Below are positions 1-9,029 of a stretch of 64,000 bases of DNA, piece after piece. The first letter of the stretch is position 1; each line of letters starts with the position of its first letter. The DNA is from Anaerobranca californiensis DSM 14826 (GTDB lineage: Bacteria > Bacillota > Proteinivoracia > Proteinivoracales > Proteinivoracaceae), in NCBI RefSeq assembly GCF_900142275.1, contig NZ_FRAI01000008.1, forward strand, positions 1 through 64,000, written 5' to 3'. A program made the translations under genes and the position numbers. The notes under the pieces are model-generated. The model did no database searches. It had not been told where the DNA came from and worked only from the letters and a program-made list of their open reading frames with translations.

Positions 1-2
1 TG

Positions 3-92
3 GCTGGTGCTGCACATCTTATTACTGTTTTACTGGCATACCGTATGGGGGCTATTGATAAAATTCGTTCTGTTAAATCTATAGCTGCTTAA
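3..92 (+). CDS. 3' end of an unidentified gene (partial)
   Basis: An open frame enters from the left edge of the window and ends at TAA after 29 codons (it ends RSVKSIAA). The residues AHLITVLLAYRMGAIDKI look like a hydrophobic helix with a basic tail. A good terminator hairpin follows about 20 bases later in the same direction, which supports this frame over the other two. I do not recognise the family; too little is present. Confidence 0.4.
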   Translation, partial: AGAAHLITVLLAYRMGAIDKIRSVKSIAA

Positions 93-112
93 TTCCAACA
101 GCCAGTTAACTT

Positions 113-167
113 AAGCATCTACCTCATTTGCATAAATATTGAGGTCTATTTGTCATGCTTGTTTTTT
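113..167 (+). terminator. intrinsic terminator
   Basis: The arms AAGCAT and ACCTCA pair with TGAGGT and ATGCTT across an internal loop, and the stem is followed by GTTTTTT. It would end transcription of the gene entering from the left edge. The stretch 168-298 that follows shows no convincing feature. Confidence 0.55.
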
Positions 168-298
168 CTGTTTCCAATGTTTATCAATAAAATTCAGACC
201 TTCCTTGATTAAATTCATTCTCTGGTACTCTTTGTTTTCCTATATCTTCCACTATTGAATGCTAACTGTAAATTTTTATCTTATAGTTTCACAATTAC

Positions 299-385
299 CT
301 AGGTTATATAATTAACAAGTATCAAAACACAAACTATCAGTAATACTCCTATTACACCTAGTAATATTTTTTTATTTAAATTCAT
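299..385 (-). CDS. 28-residue single-pass membrane peptide
   Basis: A very short frame starts with ATG eight bases after a strong GAGGAGGG ribosome binding site. The product begins MNLNKK and continues as one hydrophobic helix (ILLGVIGVLLIVCVLILV) ending in NYIT. A positive N-terminus before a helix predicts a single membrane segment. It lies downstream of, and on the same strand as, another small membrane protein gene (504-785), so the two may share a transcript. The function is unknown; the main support is the ribosome binding site and the composition. Confidence 0.5.
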   Translation of the reverse strand: MNLNKKILLGVIGVLLIVCVLILVNYIT

Positions 386-503
386 TTTCCCTCCTCAAAA
401 AAAATTATTTTATACCTATTTTAAGTGAGTAAAGTTTATAATATTAAGAAATTTATTATCTACATCTTAACTTACAACAAATAATAATGTCAACATTATA
501 ACT

Positions 504-785
504 CTATCTACTATAAAACCTTATGGCAAATACTAGGGTTAATAACATAATCAACCCCAGGGTTATTATTGTTTTAAAGGGTGTGACAAATTTATATAAA
601 CCTCCTACTAACAATATCCCTAAAGAAAAATATACTAAATTTTCCCCTAACCACTCTAATTCTTTCTCCCTTTCCATCACCTTATCATAATCCTCTCCTT
701 TTATTTCAATGGATATCCTTTTCCAGAAAAGATAGCCAATAAACATTAAAACTAAACCTATAGAAATTATGATACCGAATATCAT
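504..785 (-). CDS. small two- or three-helix membrane protein, function unknown
   Basis: The 93-residue product starts MIFGIIISIGLVLMFIG. I chose this ATG because GGGAGGGAG lies just upstream; a TTG nine codons earlier would place that site inside the gene. It has an N-terminal hydrophobic helix (about residues 1-20), a charged middle (KGEDYDKVMEREKELEWLGEN) and two C-terminal hydrophobic stretches (about 52-68 and 73-89). The general plan resembles small DUF3784-type membrane proteins of Firmicutes, but that is an impression from hydropathy only. The next gene on this strand is a 28-residue membrane peptide. Confidence 0.6.
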   Translation of the reverse strand: MIFGIIISIGLVLMFIGYLFWKRISIEIKGEDYDKVMEREKELEWLGENLVYFSLGILLVGGLYKFVTPFKTIITLGLIMLLTLVFAIRFYSR

Positions 786-927
786 CTCTCTCCCTCCCAA
801 AATTTTTTTCAATACTATATATTAAGATTATAGGTAAGACATTCTTGTAAATTTTCCTAATTACCATTGACACAACCCTATCTTTATTGTAGACTATTCC
901 TTAATAAAATTGAATATTTGCCTCATT

Positions 928-1107
928 TCTTGACATGAGGTAGAGGTCGCGGTATTTATCAGTACCTTAAGGGAGTCCGAAAGACGATGAAGCTTTGGGA
1001 AAGGAAATACCGCCGAAGGGAATATACCTCAAATATATTCCCTGGGACTAAGGTTAATAGCCTTAGGACTGTCACAGTGTTTTCACTGTGGAGTGCTATT
1101 TCAAGAA
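928..1107 (+). ncRNA. lysine riboswitch (L-box) aptamer
   Basis: The hallmark L-box segments occur in order: GAGGTAGAGGTCGCGG, AGTACC, GGGAAAGGAAATACCGCCGAAGG, a GGGACT..GGACTGTCAC block, and GTGGAGTGCTATTTC near the 3' end. The closing P1 stem is visible as TTCTTGA (928-934) pairing with TCAAGAA (1101-1107). A terminator hairpin follows and then lysA, so this is a transcriptional OFF switch: lysine binding is expected to favour the terminator and reduce diaminopimelate decarboxylase synthesis. An apparent ORF through this RNA is not a gene. Confidence 0.95.
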
Positions 1108-1132
1108 GAAGGGAGGACTTTATGGTTAATCT

Positions 1133-1167
1133 AGACCTTGGAGTTTCCTATTCCTCGGTCTTTTTTT
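1133..1167 (+). terminator. L-box expression-platform terminator
   Basis: AGACC pairs with GGTCT and GGAG with TTCC, with a small internal loop, followed directly by seven T residues. It sits 25 bases after the L-box aptamer and 35 bases before lysA, the usual position for lysine-dependent attenuation. Confidence 0.85.
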
Positions 1168-1201
1168 GTTACCTATTTTTAATTTCGAGGAGATGAAATA
1201 A

Positions 1202-2518
1202 ATGTATATTCAAAAAGGAATTATACAAAAACAGATAGAAAAAAACTTTATTTTTGACAATATCGATACAGTGGCATTAGCTAAAGAATTTGGTACTCCC
1301 CTTTATGTAATCTCAGAAAACATTATCAGGTCTAAATGTTCTCAAATTCGCAATAGTTTCTTGAATAAATATCCTGACACAAAAGCCGCTTATGCCAGTA
1401 AAGCCTTTTTAACATTGGCTATGTGTAAAATTATAGAGAGTGAAGGATTAGGCCTTGATGTAGTTTCAGGGGGAGAGCTGTTTACTGCTATTTCCGCTAA
1501 TTTCCCCATGGGAAAGGTGATGTTTCATGGTAATAATAAATCCTATGAAGAACTAAAACTTGCCGTTACTAATAGTATAGGTAGAATTATTGTCGATAAT
1601 TTTTATGAATTAGAGGTGCTACAAGGTATTGCTAAGGAGCATAATAAAAGGGTGAAAATCCTCTTTAGAATAAGCCCAGGAGTTCCTGGAAAAACCCATA
1701 AATTTATTTCCACCGGTCAAACTGATTCAAAATTCGGCATTTCCATCGAAGAAAATTCAATTAATTTAGCCTTTAAAAAAGTTTTAGCTTCTCCAAATCT
1801 AAAGCTTATGGGTTTTCATTTCCACATAGGTTCCCAGTTATTTGATAATCGTTCATATATTAATGCTATTGAAATAGTAACTAACTTGATGAAAGATCTA
1901 AAAGAAAAATGGCAGTTTACTACTGAGGAACTAAATATCGGCGGTGGTTTTGGTATTGGTTATAGCCCCAACGAAAAGACAAAACCCATTTCCTATTATG
2001 TTGACCCTATTATGAAAAACATCGAGAATAAATGTAATCAATTAGGATTAAAGAGGCCTACTATTATCATAGAACCGGGCAGGTGGATTGTAGGAGAAGC
2101 AGGTATTACCCTTTACACCATTGGTTCTATTAAGGAAATCCCTAATGTTAGGACATATATTAGTGTTGATGGAGGATTACCAGACAATCCCAGGCCCGCC
2201 CTTTACGGAGCAAAATACAGTGCCGTTGTCGCTAACCGCCCTTATGCCGAAAAGGTGCATACAGCAACTATTGCTGGAAAAAGTTGTGAATCAGGGGATA
2301 TTTTAATTTGGGATTTAAAAATGCCCCATGTTAAATCAGGGGATATTTTAGCTGTATTAAATACTGGTGCGTATAATTACTCTATGGCCAGTAACTATAA
2401 CCGTTTACCTAAACCTGGAGTAGTACTTATAAGTAATGGTAAACCATATGTAATTGTAGAGAGGGAAAAATATGAGGATTTAATTTCCAAAGATAAAATT
2501 CCAAATCATTTGTTATAA
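1202..2518 (+). CDS. lysA: diaminopimelate decarboxylase
   Basis: This PLP enzyme converts meso-diaminopimelate to lysine, the last step of lysine biosynthesis, in the cytoplasm. The 438-residue product has the family landmarks in order: the PLP lysine K67 in AYASKAF, HFHIGSQ, the glycine loop ELNIGGGFGIGY, EPGRWIVGEAG, CESGDILIWD and the C-terminal GAYNYSMASNYN. The length matches the family. A GAGGAGATG ribosome binding site overlaps the start region just upstream of the ATG. It is a single gene directly controlled by the L-box leader, so repression by lysine is expected. Confidence 0.96.
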   Translation: MYIQKGIIQKQIEKNFIFDNIDTVALAKEFGTPLYVISENIIRSKCSQIRNSFLNKYPDTKAAYASKAFLTLAMCKIIESEGLGLDVVSGGELFTAISANFPMGKVMFHGNNKSYEELKLAVTNSIGRIIVDNFYELEVLQGIAKEHNKRVKILFRISPGVPGKTHKFISTGQTDSKFGISIEENSINLAFKKVLASPNLKLMGFHFHIGSQLFDNRSYINAIEIVTNLMKDLKEKWQFTTEELNIGGGFGIGYSPNEKTKPISYYVDPIMKNIENKCNQLGLKRPTIIIEPGRWIVGEAGITLYTIGSIKEIPNVRTYISVDGGLPDNPRPALYGAKYSAVVANRPYAEKVHTATIAGKSCESGDILIWDLKMPHVKSGDILAVLNTGAYNYSMASNYNRLPKPGVVLISNGKPYVIVEREKYEDLISKDKIPNHLL

Positions 2519-2529
2519 CTTTAGGATTA

Positions 2530-2557
2530 TTGACTTGTATGCTATATTTAGTATAAT
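2530..2557 (+). promoter_or_regulatory. sigma-A-type promoter of the ctc/L25 gene
   Basis: TTGACT and TATAAT are separated by 16 bases, immediately after lysA and about 80 bases before the L25-like gene. The two boxes differ by one base in total from the sigma-A consensus. Confidence 0.7.
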
Positions 2558-2638
2558 ATTAATAGCTAATAATAACTTTTATCAGCTTGACTATTTAATT
2601 CTAGTTATGTCTTCAAAATAATTTTGGGAGGGATAATT

Positions 2639-3211
2639 ATGGGTGAAATAGTTTTAAAAGCTGAAAGAAGATTAAAGAAAAAACCTAATTTTTTACCTGG
2701 AGTAGTTTATGGGAAAAACTTTACATCAACCCCTGTAAATTTTGATTTAAAGGATGTAAAAAAAATCCTTTCTAGCTCAGGGGAAAAAGCAAAAGTACAA
2801 TTGGAATTTGAAAACAACAACTATTCTGGAGTTATTAAAGAAGTTCAGTGGGACCTATTAAATAAAGATAAACCTATCCACATGGATGTCTATGTAGTAC
2901 CTAAAAACGAAATAATAACTCTAAATATTCCGGTAATTTTTACTGGAATAGAAGAATTACATGGAAAAAGATTAATTTTACAAACTTTTAAAGACGAAAT
3001 AGAAGTAAAAGGAAAATTAGAAGACATCCCTGAAAAAATTGTGATAAATGTTAGTGATAAACAAAAAGGTGATTTTATAAAAGCAAAGGATTTACCTATT
3101 CCCAGTAATGTAGTATTAAAAGATTCCGAAGAAGAAATCATTGGTGAAATATTAGAAGTAGATACTATTGATGATACCGATGACACTACAAATGAAGAAA
3201 AAGTTCAATAG
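2639..3211 (+). CDS. ctc: 50S ribosomal protein L25/general stress protein Ctc
   Basis: The 190-residue product belongs to the L25/TL5/Ctc family, which binds 5S rRNA in the large ribosomal subunit and in Firmicutes is often stress induced. The N-terminal domain (about 1-90) contains the typical GVVYGKN and the segment KPIHMDVYVV. The C-terminal TL5-like beta domain (about 95-180) ends in an acidic tail (EVDTIDDTDDTTNEEK). I start at the ATG at 2639 because GGGAGG lies seven bases upstream; an earlier TTG would place that site inside the gene. It has its own promoter and terminator and appears monocistronic. Confidence 0.9.
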   Translation: MGEIVLKAERRLKKKPNFLPGVVYGKNFTSTPVNFDLKDVKKILSSSGEKAKVQLEFENNNYSGVIKEVQWDLLNKDKPIHMDVYVVPKNEIITLNIPVIFTGIEELHGKRLILQTFKDEIEVKGKLEDIPEKIVINVSDKQKGDFIKAKDLPIPSNVVLKDSEEEIIGEILEVDTIDDTDDTTNEEKVQ

Positions 3212-3231
3212 ATTTGATTTCATAATAATTA

Positions 3232-3278
3232 AACCCTCAATCATCCCAATATTTAGGGCAATTGAGGGTTATTTTTTT
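3232..3278 (+). terminator. intrinsic terminator after ctc
   Basis: AACCCTCAAT pairs perfectly with ATTGAGGGTT and is followed by ATTTTTTT. Confidence 0.9.
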
Positions 3279-3419
3279 AAATTTAAAATATAATTTTGCA
3301 ACATTGTTAATACAATTTAACAGATAACTTGTTTTACCCTTTCACCTTAAAAGTTTGTTAATAAATATAGTTTATTATTGATATAAATCAGCTATATAAA
3401 TCCAATGGGGTGAATTTTT

Positions 3420-5387
3420 GTGAAATTACTTAAACTAAAGTCCTATAATCTGTTATTTTATTTCTTTTTTTCATTAATATTTATGGAATTTATTTTGAGA
3501 ATAACTACTGTAAAATCTGTACTTTCCTATGGTTATTTTATTTCTTTACTTTTTAACCTATCTTTTGCAGCTGCCCTATTTTTTATTTTAAGTTTTTTTG
3601 CCAAAAAATTACTTAAGCATGCCATTTCTGTTATTTTCCTAATAATTTTAGCAATCATCTACTCATCCCAAATAATTTATTACCAGTTTTTCAGGACTTT
3701 TTATCATTTATATTCTGCTGGCAATGCTGGGCAGGTAAGTGATTTTTGGAAAGATATTTTGCTAGTTACAGGTAATAATTTTCATTGGGTAATTTTAGTT
3801 TTCTCTCCAGCATTAATCTTCTTTTTCCTAGGGAGAAAAATAATCCCGAAAAAATCTATAAACCATAAACTAAAGGTTTTGATAGTTTTACTCATTATAG
3901 GCTCACACCTCACTGGACTTCTTGCAGTATACAGAGGTGGAAAATATACTAACTCTCCCTATGATCTCTACTTTAAAAACAGTAACCCCCTCCTTTCTGT
4001 ACAGAATTTAGGACTACTGACTACTATACGCCTTGATTTCCAAAGAATAGTTACCAATTGGACTCCCACAGTAGATGTATTTATCCCAGATCCAGTGAAT
4101 AACAGGGATAATGATCCAGATGATAATGATGACGATCCCAAGAAAAAGGAATACAATGTTTTAAATATTGATTTTAATTATTTAATCGAAAATGAAAAAG
4201 ATGAAACTATAAAATTAATGCACCAATATTTTCAAAGCCTACAACCTACAGCTAAAAATGAATATACCGGTAAATTCCAAGGCTATAACCTAATCTTGAT
4301 AACCGCCGAATCCTTAGCTCCCTATGCTGTAAATAAAGAAATCACCCCTACATTATATAAACTTGTCCATGAAGGATTTTATTTCCCAAACTTCTATGTT
4401 CCCCTTTGGGATGTAAGTACCTCTGATGGTGAATATATGGGCCTTACTAGTTTAATCCCTAAAAGCGGTGTTTGGAGTTTCCGGGCTTCTTCTGAGATTT
4501 CCTTACCCTTTGTTATGGGAAATCAATTAAAAAAACTAGGTTATAAAACTGTAGCTTACCACAACCACACCTATACCTATTATGGCAGACATCTATCCCA
4601 CCCTAATATGGGTTATGAATATAAAGGTATTGGCAATGGATTAAATGTAAAAAAGGTCTGGCCAGCTTCAGACCTGGAAATGATGGAAGTTACAGTAGAT
4701 GAGTACATCCATAATGAACCCTTCCACGCCTACTACATGACAGTAAGCGGCCATTTACAATATAACTTTATCGGAAACAGCATGGCTATGAAAAATCGAA
4801 AATTAGTTGAACATTTACCTTTATCTACACAGGCCAAGGCTTATTTAGCAACCCAAATAGAGTTGGACAAAGCTTTGGAATACCTCCTCTCTAGATTAGA
4901 AAAAGCTGGTATTGCCGAAAGAACTTTAATCGTCATGAGTACAGATCACTACCCTTATGGATTAGATCATGATACCATAGATGAGTTATCAGGATTTTAT
5001 GTAGATAGGGATTTTGATATTCATAAAAGTCCATTAATTATGTATGTTAAAGGAATGGAAGGGCAAAGGATAGATGATCCGGTATGGGGTATCGATATAA
5101 TCCCTACTATTTCCAATCTAATGGGTTTAGAATATGACTCTCGACTGCTAATGGGTAGAGATATCTTTTCAGATTCTGAACCTTTGGTATTCTTCCGAAA
5201 CATGAGTTTTATTACCGATAAAGGAAGATATAATGCTAGAACGAAAAAATTTTTCCCTAATGAAGGGGTAGAGGTAGATGATGATTATGTAGAAAGGATT
5301 TCCCGTATCATTCAAAATAAAATCTATTTTTCCCGTTTAATACTAGAAAAGGATTATTATAGCAAAGTATTACAAGGCATTAAGTAA
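3420..5387 (+). CDS. LtaS-like membrane sulfatase/phosphatidylglycerol phosphotransferase family protein
   Basis: The 655-residue protein has about five N-terminal membrane helices (roughly residues 8-170), a very acidic linker (DNDPDDNDDDPKKK, about 230-245) and a C-terminal sulfatase-fold domain on the outer face. Metal and catalytic residues are visible: E297 in ITAESL, the expected nucleophile T334 in DVSTSDGEY, and D509/H510 in STDHYPYG. This is the architecture of lipoteichoic acid synthases, which transfer glycerol phosphate from phosphatidylglycerol. Other members of the family modify other polymers, so the exact acceptor is open. It stands alone between two terminators. The start is GTG, with GGGGTG upstream. 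Confidence 0.85.
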   Translation: MKLLKLKSYNLLFYFFFSLIFMEFILRITTVKSVLSYGYFISLLFNLSFAAALFFILSFFAKKLLKHAISVIFLIILAIIYSSQIIYYQFFRTFYHLYSAGNAGQVSDFWKDILLVTGNNFHWVILVFSPALIFFFLGRKIIPKKSINHKLKVLIVLLIIGSHLTGLLAVYRGGKYTNSPYDLYFKNSNPLLSVQNLGLLTTIRLDFQRIVTNWTPTVDVFIPDPVNNRDNDPDDNDDDPKKKEYNVLNIDFNYLIENEKDETIKLMHQYFQSLQPTAKNEYTGKFQGYNLILITAESLAPYAVNKEITPTLYKLVHEGFYFPNFYVPLWDVSTSDGEYMGLTSLIPKSGVWSFRASSEISLPFVMGNQLKKLGYKTVAYHNHTYTYYGRHLSHPNMGYEYKGIGNGLNVKKVWPASDLEMMEVTVDEYIHNEPFHAYYMTVSGHLQYNFIGNSMAMKNRKLVEHLPLSTQAKAYLATQIELDKALEYLLSRLEKAGIAERTLIVMSTDHYPYGLDHDTIDELSGFYVDRDFDIHKSPLIMYVKGMEGQRIDDPVWGIDIIPTISNLMGLEYDSRLLMGRDIFSDSEPLVFFRNMSFITDKGRYNARTKKFFPNEGVEVDDDYVERISRIIQNKIYFSRLILEKDYYSKVLQGIK

Positions 5388-5389
5388 AA

Positions 5390-5415
5390 AGGGCAAGATT
5401 GCTAAATCTTGCCCT
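5390..5415 (+). terminator. hairpin after the LtaS-like gene
   Basis: AGGGCAAGATT pairs perfectly with AATCTTGCCCT around a four-base loop. The following T tract is interrupted (AAATCTTTCCC), so termination may be weaker than at other sites here. Confidence 0.6.
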
Positions 5416-5548
5416 AAATCTTTCCCTTTAACTATAAAATTAAGACATAAATTGAAAAACTAAACATTAAATATAATATTGAAAAAATTTTTGATTTAGA
5501 ATATCATTGTTTTAATACATTAAAATCCAAAAGTAGAGGTGAGGGTAC

Positions 5549-8500
5549 ATGGAGATCAAAAAGTTTAAAAGGGTTCTAGTAGCTAATCGGGGAGAAATTG
5601 CTATTAGGATTTTCCGGGCTTGTAAAGAGTTAGGTATTAGAACAGTGGCAATTTATTCCGAAGAAGATAAAACTTCCCTTTTCCGCACTAAAGCCGATGA
5701 ATCATATCTCATTGGTAAAAATAAAGGGCCCATTGAAGCTTACCTTAGTATCGATGAAATTATAAATTTAGCCCTTAAAAAAGGGGTAGATGCCATTCAC
5801 CCCGGTTACGGTTTTTTAGCAGAAAACCCTGAGTTTGCTAAGAAATGCCTAGATGCTAATCTAGAGTTCATCGGCCCTTCCGTTGAAGTTTTAGAAAAAA
5901 TGGGAGATAAAATTACATCAAAACAAGTTGCTGCTAACGCCCAAGTCCCCGTTATCCCTGGAATTGATCGCCCTATCCAACGGCTAGAAGAAGCTCTAGA
6001 TTTCGTAAAAACCTATGGTTTCCCCATTATCATCAAAGCTGCTTTCGGCGGTGGAGGCCGGGGAATGAGAATCGTCAGAAATGAAGATGAACTAGTTTTA
6101 GCCCTTGATAGGGCAAAAAGTGAAGCTAGAAAGGCCTTTGGAGTTGAGGATGTTTTTATAGAAAAATATTTGGAATCACCTAAACATATTGAAGTACAAA
6201 TTCTCGGTGATAAATATGGAAATATCATTCACCTTTATGAACGGGATTGCTCTATCCAAAGGCGGCATCAAAAATTGATAGAATATGCCCCAGCCTTTTC
6301 TTTGCCTACAACCTTAAGGGAAAGGATCTGCCAAGATGCTCTCAAATTAGCTAAATCGGTGAATTATTCCAATGCAGGAACGGTGGAATTTTTAGTAGAT
6401 CAATGGGGAAAACACTACTTTATTGAAATGAATCCCCGCATTCAAGTGGAACACACTGTAACGGAAGTTGTAACAGGTATTGATATAGTCCAAAGCCAAA
6501 TTCTTATCTCCCAAGGTTATCCCCTTGATTCTGAGGAAATAAAAATTTCAGGGCAACAAGACATTAAAGTTAACGGCTATGCTATTCAATCCCGGATTAC
6601 CACTGAAGACCCAGCCCAAAACTTTGCCCCCGATACCGGTAAAATTGATATTTATCGTACTAGTTCAGGGTTTGGAATTCGCCTCGATGGCGGAAATGGG
6701 TTTACTGGCTCTATTATCACTCCATATTACGATAGTTTGTTGGTAAAAGTAACTTCCTTCTCCAGAACCTTTGAAGATGCAACTAAAAAAGGGGTACGGG
6801 CATTAAAGGAAATGAATATCTCTGGAGTTAAAACCAATATCCCCTTTCTAATCAATGTTTTAACCCATGAAACTTTTTTAAAAGGAATGGCAACTACTAA
6901 TTTTATCAATGAAAATCCTGAACTTTTTAATATTAAACCAAAATCTAATAAAGAACTTAAATTGTTGAACTTTATAGGAGAAAAAATTATTCAAACAAAA
7001 GGTCAAAAGGAAAACTTTGATGTCCCCATTATCCCCAAAGTCCAACTTCCCAATAATTTATACGGCACAAAACAAATATTAGAAAAAAATGGACCTAAAG
7101 GTGTGGTTAAATGGATTAAAAATCAAAGGAAATTATTGATTACTGATACTACTATGCGGGATGCCCATCAGTCCCTCATTGCCACTAGATTAAGGACAAG
7201 GGACATGGTTAATATAGCCCCAGCCACTTCTGTTTATGGCAAAGATCTCTTTTCTTTAGAAATGTGGGGTGGAGCTACCTTTGATGTAGCTTATCGTTTC
7301 CTTAAAGAGTGTCCTTGGCAAAGATTAGAAGAACTTAGGAAGAGGATCCCCAATATAATGTTTCAAATGCTTCTTAGAGGCAGTAATGCCGTTGGTTATA
7401 AAAATTACCCTGATAATGTAATCCGTTCCTTTATCAAGGAAGCAAAAAAATCAGGGATAGATATTTTTAGAATTTTTGATTCCCTAAACTGGTTAAAGGG
7501 AATTGAAGTGGCTTTAGATGAAGTCTTATTAAATAATGGCCTTGCAGAAGTCTGTATTTGTTATACAGGAGATATTTTAGACAAAGATCGGGATAAATAC
7601 TCCCTTAACTACTATATAAAAAAAGCTAAGGAAATAGAAAAAATGGGTGCCCATATTTTATGTATAAAAGATATGGCCGGTCTTTTAAAACCTTATGCCG
7701 CCTATAAGTTAATATCTGCCTTAAAACAAGAGGTAGAACTACCTATTCACCTCCATACCCATGATACCAGTGGTAATGGTGTCGCCACTTTACTGATGGC
7801 CGCTGAAGCAGGGGTTGATATTGTTGACACCGCTTTTAACAGTTTTTCTGGACTTACCAGCCAACCTTCCATGAACTCAGTTGTGGCAGCTTTGGAAAAT
7901 ACCCCTAGGGAAACGGGACTAAATCTAGACTATTTAGAAGAAATTTCCCAATATTGGGAAGCTGTTCGACAGGTTTACTATCCCTTTGAGTCAGATTTAA
8001 AATCTGGTACCACAGAAGTTTATAAATATGAGATTCCTGGAGGTCAGTATTCAAATCTCAAACCCCAAGTGGAAAGTTTTGGACTTGGTCATCGGTTTAA
8101 AGAAGTAAAAGAAATGTATAAAAGGGTTAATCAAATGTTGGGGGATATTGTTAAAGTTACTCCTTCTTCTAAAATGGTTGGAGATATGGCTATTTTTATG
8201 GTCCAGAATAATTTAACCCCTGAAAATATTTTAACCCAAGGAAAAGGACTTAACTTTCCCGACTCAGTAGTAGATTATTTTAAAGGTTTAATGGGTCATC
8301 CGGAAGGGGGATTTCCTAAAGAGTTACAAGCTTTAGTTTTGAAAGGGGAAAAACCTATTACTAAAAGGCCAGGAGAAATCTTAGAACCTGAGGATTTTCA
8401 GAAAATAGCCCTTTATTTAAAGGAAAAACACAATATAGAACCTACTGAAAAAGATCTATTAAGTTATGCCTTGTATCCAAAGGTTTTTGACGAATATTTG

Positions 8501-8983
8501 CAGTACATTAAAGAAAAAGGGGATTTCTCCCGAATGGGAAGCGATATCTTTTTCCATGGTTTAGCAGAAGGGGAAACCTGTGAAGTGGAAATAGCCGATG
8601 GCAAAGTTTTAGTAGTTAAATTATTGGAAATCGGCCGTTTAGATTCGGAAGGTAATATCACTTTAAGTTTTGAAATCAATGGACAACGAAGGGACATATT
8701 GGTGAAAAATAAAGAGTTTAAAAGGGAAGAAAATGAAAATAACAAAGTTGCCATGGCAGACCTTAAAAACATAAAGGAAATACCCGCCAGTATCCCTGGT
8801 GTTGTATTAAAAATTCTCGTAAATCCCGGTGATAATGTTACAAAAAATCAGCCAATTATTGTATTAGAAGCTATGAAAATGGAAACTGTGATAGTAGCTC
8901 CTCTAAATGGCATAGTAGATGCAATCTTTGTCAAAGAAAAACAAAATGTAAAATCCGGTCAATTACTATTAAGGCTAAAGTAA
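5549..8983 (+). CDS. pycA: pyruvate carboxylase
   Basis: This biotin enzyme makes oxaloacetate from pyruvate, bicarbonate and ATP. The 1144-residue chain has all domains: biotin carboxylase with ATP-grasp (about 1-450, with KAAFGGGGRGMRIV and the EMNPRIQVEHTVTE signature), carboxyltransferase (about 530-800, with DTTMRDAHQSL and LHTHDTSGNG), a PYC/OADA domain, and the biotinyl domain with K1110 in VLEAMKMET. Length and order match single-chain pyruvate carboxylases. A GAGGTGAGGG site precedes the ATG. The gene is flanked by terminators and is probably transcribed alone. It feeds the dicarboxylate pool for aspartate and lysine synthesis. Confidence 0.97.
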   Translation: MEIKKFKRVLVANRGEIAIRIFRACKELGIRTVAIYSEEDKTSLFRTKADESYLIGKNKGPIEAYLSIDEIINLALKKGVDAIHPGYGFLAENPEFAKKCLDANLEFIGPSVEVLEKMGDKITSKQVAANAQVPVIPGIDRPIQRLEEALDFVKTYGFPIIIKAAFGGGGRGMRIVRNEDELVLALDRAKSEARKAFGVEDVFIEKYLESPKHIEVQILGDKYGNIIHLYERDCSIQRRHQKLIEYAPAFSLPTTLRERICQDALKLAKSVNYSNAGTVEFLVDQWGKHYFIEMNPRIQVEHTVTEVVTGIDIVQSQILISQGYPLDSEEIKISGQQDIKVNGYAIQSRITTEDPAQNFAPDTGKIDIYRTSSGFGIRLDGGNGFTGSIITPYYDSLLVKVTSFSRTFEDATKKGVRALKEMNISGVKTNIPFLINVLTHETFLKGMATTNFINENPELFNIKPKSNKELKLLNFIGEKIIQTKGQKENFDVPIIPKVQLPNNLYGTKQILEKNGPKGVVKWIKNQRKLLITDTTMRDAHQSLIATRLRTRDMVNIAPATSVYGKDLFSLEMWGGATFDVAYRFLKECPWQRLEELRKRIPNIMFQMLLRGSNAVGYKNYPDNVIRSFIKEAKKSGIDIFRIFDSLNWLKGIEVALDEVLLNNGLAEVCICYTGDILDKDRDKYSLNYYIKKAKEIEKMGAHILCIKDMAGLLKPYAAYKLISALKQEVELPIHLHTHDTSGNGVATLLMAAEAGVDIVDTAFNSFSGLTSQPSMNSVVAALENTPRETGLNLDYLEEISQYWEAVRQVYYPFESDLKSGTTEVYKYEIPGGQYSNLKPQVESFGLGHRFKEVKEMYKRVNQMLGDIVKVTPSSKMVGDMAIFMVQNNLTPENILTQGKGLNFPDSVVDYFKGLMGHPEGGFPKELQALVLKGEKPITKRPGEILEPEDFQKIALYLKEKHNIEPTEKDLLSYALYPKVFDEYLQYIKEKGDFSRMGSDIFFHGLAEGETCEVEIADGKVLVVKLLEIGRLDSEGNITLSFEINGQRRDILVKNKEFKREENENNKVAMADLKNIKEIPASIPGVVLKILVNPGDNVTKNQPIIVLEAMKMETVIVAPLNGIVDAIFVKEKQNVKSGQLLLRLK

Positions 8984-8997
8984 ATTGAGAAAAATTT

Positions 8998-9027
8998 AAA
9001 GGGCATGAAGAAAATCATGCCCTTTTT
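8998..9027. terminator. bidirectional terminator between pycA and the kinase gene
   Basis: AAAGGGCATGA pairs with TCATGCCCTTT around a short loop, with T residues after the stem on the plus strand and A residues before it, so it can serve both convergent genes. Confidence 0.8.
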
Positions 9028-9029
9028 AA

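Noticed and set aside
987-1196. 69-codon ORF upstream of lysA
   Set aside because: It runs through the conserved lysine riboswitch and its terminator and has no ribosome binding site; the sequence is explained by RNA structure.
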